Assembly (NCBI GenBank): GCA_020650975.1
Contig: JAIPMN010002269.1
Span: forward strand, 1 to 64,000
Length of the DNA: 64,000 bases
Reading direction: 5' to 3'
From: Apostichopus californicus
Lineage: Eukaryota > Echinodermata > Holothuroidea > Aspidochirotida > Stichopodidae
A program made the position numbers and the translations under genes. The notes beneath the pieces were generated by a model that made no database searches, was not told where the DNA came from, and saw only the letters and a list, made by a program, of their open reading frames with translations. Numbering within the stretch: position 1 is the first letter of the stretch; each line of letters opens with the position of its first letter. This document shows, one piece after another, positions 1 to 8,998 of this stretch.

Positions 1-1639
1 GGACCACAATTACTTGGAATATTTGAGCCCAATCTTGCGATGATAATATTATGTGTATTGTCATATACCCCTACGCAAGGAACCACAGTGCCCTTGGGCT
101 CTTGTTTATTTATGATTTTGTGTGTGTGTGTTTGAATATCACATATTTTTCTATGCTATGGATCTCATGTGAGGTTTCTATCCCTGTCAAGATTCATAGA
201 TGAATAGAATGTTGTAATATGTACCAGGGAAGGACAGAAAATCACAACCGAATGGGACATGCATGGTGATAGAAATTTTGAGTGATCAGTCCGTTCAGAT
301 GGAAAGATATTTTTTTTACACAAGTGAGCGAGAGATTGTACCCCGGCTCCAGATATGCAGCTATCCAGATCGGCTTATCTGCATTTAAGATACTATTCAC
401 TTTCTACCAACCACAGAGCCAGCTGTTGTCAGATGTATTATACAAACTAATCAGTTCAAATCAGCTTTTAATCTACTTAGAAATCATGTATAATGAAAGT
501 TTTAGGGTAGTTTAGTTACATAACTATGTAATGCATTATGGGTGAAGGGGCAATAAAAAAATTGGATGCACAAGAATGTGTGTTTTACACCGATTCTGAC
601 TGCATCATCTGTACGGTGAAAATGTATCGACTTTACTTCAGGTGTTGATAATTGTGTCGTTAATGTTTAATTAGCAAAAGAAAACACTGTTATAGGTCTT
701 ATTTTAAAGTTATCGAAAGCATAGTAGACCAATTTTTCAAAACTTTTATAAATAATGATCACATTCATGGAGCTGTTTTAAATCTGAATCATGCCTTTCC
801 CATTTACGGTTACACTTTATACGACATTTTCTGTGTTTTTATCGTTCAAGACTGTTCGGTACGAAAACTTGTGCCGTTGAAACGTCAATTTACCCATTCC
901 ATGAGATGAAACAAGAGTGAGGAAGAAGAAGTTTAAACTGGAGTATCTTTAAGAGTAAAAATATGGCCCAGTTCTATTTTATATTTTATTTTTCTCCTAC
1001 AATTCAGTGTATTAGCCCTTGTATTCTACCTCATCAAAGTTGTGCTTTAGCTGCTTACGAGAAATATTATGCCGATAGCATATAGCATTTCATATTTACA
1101 TATTTTTTTGGTAGCTTTTTTTTGTACCCCATCTGTAGCTCAAATCAAGGCATTGTGCAGAAAATTTGTCAGCTAATCGGAGAATTAACCTACAGAGTCA
1201 TCAACATCTTTTTTCTGCTGTTAGTAACCTGAATAATCACTGTGTAAATTATAAGAATACATTACTATTTATCTTTAACAAATTTGATTCCATTTTGTAT
1301 TAATGTTTTAGTACATTGTGGTACTTCTTGAGTGTCCAATCGTTAAAGGGGAATTCGGACATCTTACTCATAAAGTCAGAAATATATGTTTATTTTTTTT
1401 ATTCTTCTTTTTTTTCTTCATTCAATAACTTTCTAATAATACTGTCTTAAGTCGGTGCTGGTAAAGAGTCTTTTTTAAGATGATTAATTTATTAAATTAA
1501 TTATGAATTATGACAGGTTTTGTTTGTTTATTTTGGAATTCACCAGACATTTTCTTGCAAGCTTTCCTTTACTTTTGTCGTCTGCTAGTGGTATTAAGCA
1601 GACCTTATGCTTCCCATGTTGGTTTGGTGGAAGGTATTC
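1..1639. other. no gene seen
   Basis: This stretch is AT-rich and holds only short open frames without splice context or recognisable protein. There is a short TG run near 120 and many T tracts. I see no RNA gene or transposon signature. Confidence 0.5.
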
Positions 1640-1992
1640 AGTGGGCTGAGGATGTATGTGGTCAGTGGGTTGAGAATGGAATTAGTGGGCTGAGAATACT
1701 AATCAGTGGGCTGAGAATAGCAATCAGTGGGCTGAGAATGGAATTAGTGGGCTGAGAATAGAAATCAGTGGGCTGAGAATACTAATCAGTGGGCTGAGAA
1801 TAGCAATCAGTGGGCTGAGAATAGCAATCAGTGGGCTGAGAATACTAATCAATGGGCTGAGAATAGCAATCAGTGGGCTGAGAATGGAATTAGTGGGCTG
1901 AGAATAGAAATCAGTGGGCTGAGAATAGCAATCAGTGGGCTGAAAATAGAAATCAGTGGGCTGACAATGGAATTAGTGGGCTGACAATGGGG
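1640..1992. repeat. 20-21 bp minisatellite
   Basis: About sixteen tandem copies of a unit reading AATCAGTGGGCTGAGAATAG with one optional extra base, so copies alternate between 20 and 21 bp. Copies differ at a few positions (for example AATTAG for AATCAG). The first copies are more diverged (GAGGATGTATGTGG) than the middle ones. A short open frame reading ISGLRI repeats runs through the start, but the mixture of 20- and 21-bp units breaks frame, so it is not a protein repeat. Confidence 0.9.
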
Positions 1993-2755
1993 TCAGTTTT
2001 CTTTCACTCCTATGTATACATGTATTTATTAATATACTCTGACAAGGCACTGTTTCTACACCTGTAATGTAAATTACAATAATTGGTTCCACAAAGTTTA
2101 CATAAATTATTTTAAAATAAGGCTCAGTATTCACCTTTACCTTGAAATGGCACCTTGATTTATTTCACTGTAACAGAGGATCTATTTATTCAATATATTA
2201 TAATTTAAGTTATTTCATGAGAGTCTAAACACATCATGTCTCTACTTGTAGTACTTGTTATGTATCTCATTTACCTCGAGTTTGCAGAGGAAATATCATT
2301 TCATTTTGTCAAATAAAAATATTTTTGGATTCTTCATTGATATTGCTGTATTTAGGAAAGTAAAAAACATCAATATTCCCATTATTCTCCCAAGTATTTA
2401 GGTATAAGAAAATATTTAACTCAGCAAAGTGTGTAGTTATAGCCCAAATGGGACTCATTTCTCAATGTTTTCATGCAAGGATTAATTATGTGTGCTTTAT
2501 CATAAGTCTGTATACTATTTTGACCTTTTTGTTTTTTTTGTGGCTCTACTGAAATGTTTCAAACTTTTGTACTTTCTCACCAATTATTTCTGAAATTTGT
2601 CTACAAGAATAATTGATGTAGATATTGTAAGGTCAGTAGAAATAAAGTATGTACAGGTGAACAATTAGATCAGTGTATAAATGTCTTTTCTTGCTTTTGT
2701 ACTTCTCCTAAAATTTAAGTTATTTCAAGTTATGAACCTTTTCCCTGAAGTTACT
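1993..2755. other. no gene seen
   Basis: AT-rich single-copy-looking DNA. AATAAA hexamers occur on the plus strand near 2310 and 2641, but no coding exon is visible upstream to go with them. Confidence 0.4.
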
Positions 2756-3086
2756 CTTGTAAAGTCCTGCGGGTGATGTATCGCTACAAAATGCAGACAG
2801 TATCTTTAGCTGGACCTGAGATGTCCATCGCTGTATCGTTTGTACACTGTGCTGTGGGTATTGACCGCAGCTGTTTGTACTGAGGTACACTAGTGTCTAA
2901 TTACCGACGGTTAGCAAGCTGTGTGTGCATTTTCTGGGATCGATGGTGGTGTAACACTTCTGTTACACCTCATTCGAAAGTAGGTCAGATTACCGGCATT
3001 AGACGTTTCTTTTCGCGCGAGTCTTCACACCCTTTAAGTGCTGTTTAACTGTAATAGTAAACACCTTGTCTAAGGTTCAAACCCCA
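2756..3086 (+). repeat. dispersed repeat, copy 1 (leads into the 147-bp array)
   Basis: This segment matches, in reverse complement, the stretch around 53,890-54,215. Shared landmarks in order are GCTACAAAATGCAGACAGTA, AGCTGGACCTGAGATGTCCATC, ACACTGTGCTGTGGGTATTGACCGCAGCTG, CACTAGTGTCTAATTACCG, then the TGTAACA and CATTCGAAA passages. The copy at 54 kb has about 30 extra bases after the CAGACAGTA landmark. The right part of this segment is the first unit of the adjoining 147-bp tandem array. No coding sequence is seen. The family is unnamed to me; a tRNA-like B-box in the array suggests a SINE-related origin. Confidence 0.75.
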
Positions 3087-3530
3087 GATGGTGGTGTGTA
3101 ACACTTCTGTTACACCTCATTCGAAACTAGGTCAGATTACCGGCATTAGACGTTTCTTTTCGCGCGAGTCTTCACACCCTTTAAGTGCTGTTTAACTGTA
3201 ATAGTAAACACCTTGTCTAAGGTTCAAACCCCAGATGGTGGTGTGTAACACTTCTGTTACACCTCATTCGAAACTAGGTCAGATTACCGGCATTAGACGT
3301 TTCTTTTCGCGCGAGTCTTCACACCCTTTAAGTGCTGTTTAACTGTAATAGTAAACACCTTGTCTAAGGTTCAAACCCCAGATGGTGGTGTGTAACACTT
3401 CTGTTACACCTCATTCGAAACTAGGTCAGATTACCGGCATTAGACTTTTCTTTTTGCGCGAATCTTCACACCCTTTAAGTGCTGTTTAACTGTAATAGTA
3501 AACACCTTGTCTAAGGTTCAAACCCCAGAA
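2942..3530. repeat. 147-bp tandem array, four copies
   Basis: Four head-to-tail copies start at 2942, 3087, 3234 and 3381, each beginning GATGGTGGTG and ending GGTTCAAACCCCAGA. Spacings are 145, 147 and 147 bp, and the copies differ by only a few bases (the last has TTTTTGCGCGAAT where others have TTTTCGCGCGAGT). The GGTTCAAACCCC end resembles a tRNA B-box (GGTTCRANTCC), so the unit may derive from a tRNA-type SINE 3' to 5' junction. The first copy is continuous with the dispersed repeat to its left. Confidence 0.9.
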
Positions 3531-3654
3531 GGTGAAATCTTAATATTCTGCCTTTGCTCCTTCCAATCTCCACCAGAGATATCATTTTGATTTTTCTGCT
3601 CTTTTCCTTCTTCCATCCACTCCTTGAACATCACCCTTTACAATTACGATTAAA

Positions 3655-3745
3655 ACATTGAACACTTCTATCGCTTAGCATGCAACTTCCGAGGAACAAC
3701 ACAAAACCGGAAAACTAATTTATGAATAACAAAGGTTTGATTGAC
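3655..3745 (+). repeat. diverged extra copy of the foldback arm
   Basis: ACTTCTATCGCTTAGCATGC and the following bases down to AACAAAGGTTTGATTGACTG are a diverged direct copy of the left arm of the hairpin just downstream (3791-3865). It shows the arm sequence was present more than once before or alongside the palindrome. Confidence 0.6.
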
Positions 3746-3753
3746 TGCTTAGA

Positions 3754-3978
3754 AATCACTGGCAAGATGCGTCGACCGGCCCTCTTTAATCGCTTCTATC
3801 GCTCAGTTTGCAACTTCAGAGGAACAATAGAAAACCGAAAAACTTTTACGACGAACAAAGGTTATCAAACCTTTTGTTGTCCCTAAAAGTTTTTCGGTTC
3901 TCTATTGTTCCTCTGAAGTTGCAAACTGAGCGATAGAAGTGTTGAAAGAGGGCGCTCGACGCATCTTGCCAGTGATAC
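3754..3978. repeat. long foldback palindrome
   Basis: The left arm (about 3754-3862) reading ATCACTGGCAAGATGCGTCG through ACTTTTACGACGAACAAAGG is the reverse complement of the right arm (about 3868-3978), with a handful of mismatches (for example AGAAAACCG against AGAGAACCG) and a spacer of only a few bases around 3863-3867. Each arm is about 110 bp. Such a near-perfect hairpin is typical of foldback or MITE-type elements, but I see no clear target-site duplication, so the family is unassigned. Confidence 0.85.
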
Positions 3979-4140
3979 GTGATTTCAAAGTTTTAGAAGG
4001 TTTGATAAAACGCCCAGTGACAGCTTTGACCAAGTTTCCATTTCCCCCGGAAATCTGAAAACCGATCATTTTCACTATTAACCTCTAAACCGATCGTAAA
4101 TTATCTTTGCTATATTGTTATGAAATGATTACTTTTGCAA

Positions 4141-5262
4141 TTTCCTCCATCCATTCTGAGGTTGAAATATTAGAAACGAGCATTATTTCTTAACAGTTAC
4201 TGTGGCGCAGTGGTTAGTGCTCTGGACTGAGAGAGTTGGGCAAACACTTTGTCATGAGTTCAAGCCCATGCCAGAGACATGCATTTTAATTTTCTGCTCT
4301 TTTCCTCCTTCCATTCTGAGGTTGAAATATTAGAAACGAGCATTATTTCTTAACAGTTACTGTGGCGCAGTGGTTAGTGCTCTGGACTGAGAGAGTTGGG
4401 CAAACACTTTGTCATGAGTTCAAGCCCATGCCAGAGACATGCATTTTAATTTTCTGTTCTTTTCCTCCTTCCATTCTGAGGTTGAAATATTAGAAACGAG
4501 CATTATTTCTTATCAGTTACTGTGGCGCAGTGGTTAGTGCTCTGGACTGAGAGAGTTGGGCAAACACTTTGTCATGAGTTCAAACCCATGCCAGAGACAT
4601 GCATTTTAATTTTCTGCTCTTTTCCTCCTTCCATTCTGAGGTTGAAATATTAGAAACGAGCATTATTTCTTATCAGTTACTGTGGCGCAGTGGTTAGTGC
4701 TCTGGACTGAGAGAGTTGGGCAAACACTTTGTCATGAGTTCAAGCCCATGCCAGAGACATGCATATTATTTTTTTTCTCTTTACCTCCATCCATTCTGAG
4801 GTTGAAATATTAGAAACGAGCATTATTTCTTAACAGTTACTGTGGCGCAGTGGTTAGTGCTCTGGACTGAGAGAGTTGGGCAAACACTTTGTCATGAGTT
4901 CAAGCCCATGCCAGAGACATGCATTTTAATTTTCTGCTCTTTTCCTCCTTCCATTCTGAGGTTGAAATATTAGAAACGAGCATTATTTCTTATCAGTTAC
5001 TGTGGCGCAGTGGTTAGTGCTCTGGACTGAGAGAGTTGGGCAAACACTTTGTCATGAGTTCAAGCCCATGCCAGAGACATGCATTTTAATTTTCTGCTCT
5101 TTTCCTTCTTCCATTCTGAGGTTGAAATATTAGAAACGAGCATTATTTCTTATCAGTTACTGTGGCGCAGTGGTTAGTGCTCTGGACTGAGAGAGTTGGA
5201 CAAACACACTGTCATGAGTTCAAGCCCCCACCAGAGCCTTTTACTTTTCTGTTCTTTGGGAC
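4141..5262 (+). repeat. 160-bp tandem array of a tRNA-headed unit, seven copies
   Basis: The marker GTGGCGCAGTGGTTAGTGC begins at 4202, 4362, 4522, 4682, 4842, 5002 and 5162: seven copies at exactly 160-bp spacing. Each unit has an A-box-like stretch (TGGCGCAGTGGTTAGTGCTC), a B-box-like stretch (GAGTTCAAGCCC) about 50 bp later, then a non-tRNA body with GCATTTTAATTTTCTGCTCT and TTCTGAGGTTGAAATATTAG. The acceptor stem of a real tRNA cannot be formed, so these are SINE-like heads, not tRNA genes. The last copy diverges after its B-box (CAAGCCCCCACCAGAGCC). Parts of the tail also occur at 3575-3625, next to the 147-bp array. Confidence 0.9.
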
Positions 5263-5307
5263 AAGCAGAAGTATAAAGGTAAGAAACGAAGTTTATTTCC
5301 TTGGGAA

Positions 5308-5378
5308 CCAAAATGGTGTAATGGGTAGTTCCGTCTGTGATGCTACTGATCAGCACGGTTCAATCCCTGGGTGGGTTA
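5308..5378 (+). repeat. tRNA-like (SINE head) sequence
   Basis: AATGGTGTAATGGGTAGTTC is A-box-like and CACGGTTCAATCCC, about 35 bases on, is B-box-like. The flanks do not pair as an acceptor stem, so this is more likely a tRNA-derived SINE fragment than a working tRNA gene. Confidence 0.5.
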
Positions 5379-5410
5379 GTGAATTCTGTAAAAGGAGTTC
5401 GCTGACAATC

Positions 5411-5645
5411 CGAAGTGGCCAAAGTGAGTTGTGCGGCCCCCCTCCCCCTGACAAGGTTCCCAAGCGGCCAAAGTGAGATGCGCGGCCACCTCCCCCTGAC
5501 AAGGTTCCCAAGCGGCCAAAGTGAGATGGCTACTACCCCTCTCCCTGACAAGGTTCCCAAGCGGGTGAAGCGAGTTGGCTACTACCCCTCTCCCTGACAA
5601 GGTTCAGTGGAGAGGTCTCCCCTCTTCCTGACAAGGATCAGTGAA
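5411..5645. repeat. about 49-bp minisatellite, five copies
   Basis: The marker CTGACAAGGTTC recurs at 5448, 5496, 5545, 5594 and, as CTGACAAGGATC, at 5628. The first four units are 48-49 bp and the last is shortened. Units contain CAAGCGGCCAAAGTGAGATG and C-rich CCCCTCTCC stretches. Open frames on both strands here are by-products of the repeat. Confidence 0.85.
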
Positions 5646-5718
5646 GAGAAAGTTTTGAAAAAAACCTAAGTCCAAACAACTGGATCTTTAAGTATTTGAA
5701 AAGCTTCCAATTTCAGTG

Positions 5719-5793
5719 TCCCACCTCATGGTCTAGTGGTACAAACAAATTTTGGCAACCTAAGATCCCCAGTTCAATCCCAACTTCTGCTGG
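5719..5793 (+). repeat. tRNA-like (SINE head) sequence
   Basis: CTCATGGTCTAGTGGTACAA resembles an A-box region and CCCAGTTCAATCCCAAC a B-box. Stem pairing is poor, so it is read as a decayed tRNA-derived SINE, of a different family from the 160-bp units. Confidence 0.45.
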
Positions 5794-6850
5794 TCTTTTA
5801 CAAACACAAAATAAAAGCACACACACAAAACAATGAAAAATTGCATTACAAAAATGCATCCACTTATATTGCATCTATTTAGACCAAAAAGACAAATTCA
5901 TTTAATTAGTACTCTTACACCATTTCTTCAAAAATGTTGCTAGAGAAGAATAACATTCGCTCCAAATATGTTTTACTGGTTAATGGATAATATAACGTAG
6001 GTTAATCTTTTCCATGCCAAATCGGTTCATGGGAGGATTTTTTTTCTTCACCCTAGTTAACATCCTTGAACTACCTGTCCCAAATCAAGTTGTCCCAATC
6101 AATATATGCTAAAAGTAGACAACCAAGTAAAGAACAGACAGTGAACTACCATTGACCTTTTTAAGCAAACGACAGCATATTAACTTCTTAGCAACAGTAT
6201 TAATATAGATAACTGTACACTTTTGAACATTTTGGAACAAAAGGGAGCTTTTTTGGTGGGACTGACTTTAAGGATTTACTTGTAAGAAATATTTACTCAC
6301 CATTGTGCCTAAAATTGAACAACACAAATGATGTTACAGCAATACAGATTCATTTTTATGTATGATACCTGTTGCACATCCAACTTAGAGGACCCTATTA
6401 AATGTTTGCAGATAATATCAATATTATTGTGTCAAAAACACGCAACCCCCTGGCAAGGGAAACACAGTGAATATACAGCAACCTGTGGGCTATCTAAACC
6501 AGAAATGCAAACATTGCACGGTGGTTCTTGATGATATTATTAAATACATCTCTTATGAAACTAACACATCTAAACGGATACAAGCTCTCCACAGATTAAA
6601 TGTTTCATTGAGTTTCACTGACTTGAACAGTGGTGATAATGTTGCACTTCAACTGACATTTGTAAGATTACAGACACTATGAATGAATAACCATTCTACA
6701 CTGTTGCTTGTCTTGACTCTGTACTCTAGCAAATAAAACCCAATCAGTAGCATCCATAACTTTTTCTTTTGAAAGCAGAACACTTTCAAAGCTTTTCAGC
6801 TTAGCTCTGCTTTGGACTGAAATGTCTCTGGCCTCCTCTTCCCCTTTCTC
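5794..6850. other. no gene seen
   Basis: AT-rich DNA with short open frames only. No splice-flanked coding stretch or repeat family is recognised. Confidence 0.4.
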
Positions 6851-6854
6851 GTTA

Positions 6855-7090
6855 CTTACATTATAATGAAGTCTTGACCAATACTGACCTCAAGTGATCA
6901 GCATGGTTCTTGCATTAATATGGACCTACCTATCAAGTATAAAGTTCATCCAAGTCCCACCCCCCCCCCCTTTTTTGCTGTTATTGAAGGTTTTCAAGTG
7001 ACCTATGCTGACCTCCACCAACTTATAAGCATTAATGTGCAGACCAAAGGGATCTACATACCATTTATCAAGTTTCTACTAAGCTTAACG
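6855..7090 (+). repeat. degenerate TTTGACCTC-type dispersed repeat
   Basis: The passages TTGACCAATACTGACCTCAAGTG, AAGTATAAAGTTCATCCAAG, AAGTGACCTATGCTGACCTCCACC and GATCTACATACCATTTATCAAG parallel the clearer copy at 53,170-53,480 (TTTGACCTCCACC, CATACCATGTACGAAGTTCA). A C12 run at 6959-6970 interrupts it. It appears to be an old, decayed copy. Confidence 0.4.
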
Positions 7091-8300
7091 AGTCAGAATA
7101 CCAATGCACTTAAGATGGCAAAACATCTGCTTAATTATTTCTTAAGGCAATTTTCCTCCTGGCTATCAGTCATAATTCGCAAAGTATAGAACAATTAAGG
7201 AGTTTTGAGACAAGTTTGCTGTTGTTGCTGCTATGATTTTTGGAAGATAGATGCTCTTAAAACCTGTGTTTCATTGCGTAAAATATCGCTTTGATTTAGG
7301 CATTGTAATGGAATAATAGCGGAATGTTTTCGCGCATCAATCTGCAGCTAAAAAGATTGGGAAAATGTACGCAGTCGCTCTAATCGAGCAGCAGTTCAAA
7401 GTAGCAGTGGGGTACTGTATTGGCTTAGGACTCGCGCACACCTAGTTACTGTTTAGTATATGCCTAGTAAAATAGAGGAGCCCTAATGTAACAGAAGTCA
7501 AGCTATCTAATTCGTATAGGTATTTTGTATTCACCTGTATCCCACGCCTCATCACTAGACAGATGTAGTAAACCATTGTATACATCTATTTTACAGATGT
7601 CGTAGGCCTATTTTTAATTGTTTGAGACACTATAGTAGGCCTAGCTGCTTATTTATGATTCTGCGTAATGTTTTACTTTGTTCATACATTTTGGGGAAAG
7701 GTTAAATTTCATATTGCACAGAAACATAATATTCCAATGTACAATTACGTAGCACAGATTGCATCTTTCTTCACAGAAAGTATTGATGTTGTAGATCTGT
7801 ACTATGGAGACTTGAACAGCATTCATAGGCCTAGTGGCGAGTTAAATTTGGCGAGTACTTTTAAAAATATTTGTCGAGGCCTGTAAACCGATAAGACATG
7901 ATTTCTCATGGTAGAAATCATGGATACTTTTCATACATGGTATATGGAGTTGCCATATTGAGTACAATAATATATAGATACAATTTTAAAAAGTTCCTCG
8001 TGATTTGAGAAAGAAGGTTCCAAGTAAAATATATTCACAACAAGTCCAAATCGAGAACATCCAAATGAAGTAGTACTATCCTCCAGGTAAATGGATGGAC
8101 GGAAAGTAGTTCAACAAGCGAGAGAGAGAGAGATAAATCAGTGTAGATGTATTCATTGCGTATGGTACAGTCAAAACCAAGTGGAAGCAGGCACGGCCAG
8201 AACAGAACGACAATGTCAAATTCGGCAAAGTAGAACGGCGTGGACATAATGAAAAGATAGGCAACATGTGTAGTAAAGAGAAGACACCCTTCTTGTTGGG
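7091..8300. other. no gene seen
   Basis: Mixed AT-rich DNA with short open frames on both strands, none with recognisable content. A short GAGAGAGAGA run lies near 8120. Confidence 0.4.
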
Positions 8301-8308
8301 CGGATCTG

Positions 8309-8485
8309 TTTTTACCTCCATGGGCGGATTGAATAGATTAAATCTACTCTCAAAGCCGAGGAGCTAGCGAGGCGTAGCGATTACGTAACACCTTGTATTA
8401 ATACATTCCTAAGGTATACACAATCAATTATACGTACGCTGTATTCCGAAGGTACACAATTAGACTTACCATGGAGGTAAAAACA
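8309..8485. repeat. possible short inverted-repeat element
   Basis: GTTTTTACCTCCATGG at 8309-8324 is the exact reverse complement of CCATGGAGGTAAAAAC at 8470-8485, with about 145 bp between. This fits a small MITE-like element with 16-bp terminal inverted repeats, though no target-site duplication is obvious and the right repeat is followed by a second CCATGG. Confidence 0.35.
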
Positions 8486-8761
8486 GAACCTCCACCATGG
8501 ACTTACCTACTTACAACAGATTAACATTCCTTGCATATAATGCACAGACCTCATAACAGGGTTAGCTGTTTGAAATGGAAAATCTCAGTTTCAGATTTTG
8601 CATAATTTATGACATTTTATCTGACGAGGTCTCCTGAGGTATGGTTGATGTCTGGATGTATCCAGAGGAGATGAACACCCACCTTTCAACCTCTCACAAA
8701 AGTTGTGATCTAAAAGTGTTGCAGAATGCACCATTTGACATCTAAAATGTTACTCTTTTTT

Positions 8762-8801
8762 GGGGGGAGGGGGGTTGTGGGGGAGGGGGGTTTGCGGGGG
8801 G
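8762..8801 (+). other. G-quadruplex-type motif
   Basis: Five runs of five or six G (8762-8767, 8769-8774, 8779-8783, 8785-8790, 8796-8801) are separated by loops of one to five bases. This satisfies the usual G3+N1-7 rule for an intramolecular quadruplex on the plus strand. No promoter or gene is adjacent, so any function is unknown. Confidence 0.7.
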
Positions 8802-8855
8802 AGCGGTAGTCGGATTGTTTCCTGTGAGGAAGTTGAAGATAGACCATTGGACATA

Positions 8856-8998
8856 ACCAGTGTGCACACAGGGGAAGTGTGACTTGGAACAATGAGCTAC
8901 TCCTACCAGTGTGCACAGAGGGGGAAGTGTGATATAGAACAATGGACTTCTCCTACCAGTGTGAACCTGGTGAAGTGTTACAAAGAACAATGGGTTTT
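8856..8998. repeat. about 50-bp tandem repeat, three copies
   Basis: ACCAGTGTG starts units at 8856, 8905 and 8955. Each continues through a GGGGAAGTGT-like stretch and GAACAATG. Identity falls in the third copy. Confidence 0.75.

Noticed and set aside
4202-4275. real tRNA gene
   Set aside because: A- and B-box sequences are present, but the acceptor and anticodon stems do not pair, and the sequence recurs seven times in a 160-bp unit.
5162-5476. 104-codon plus-strand open frame
   Set aside because: It starts in the tRNA-like head of the last 160-bp unit and runs into the 49-bp minisatellite; it is a by-product of repeats.
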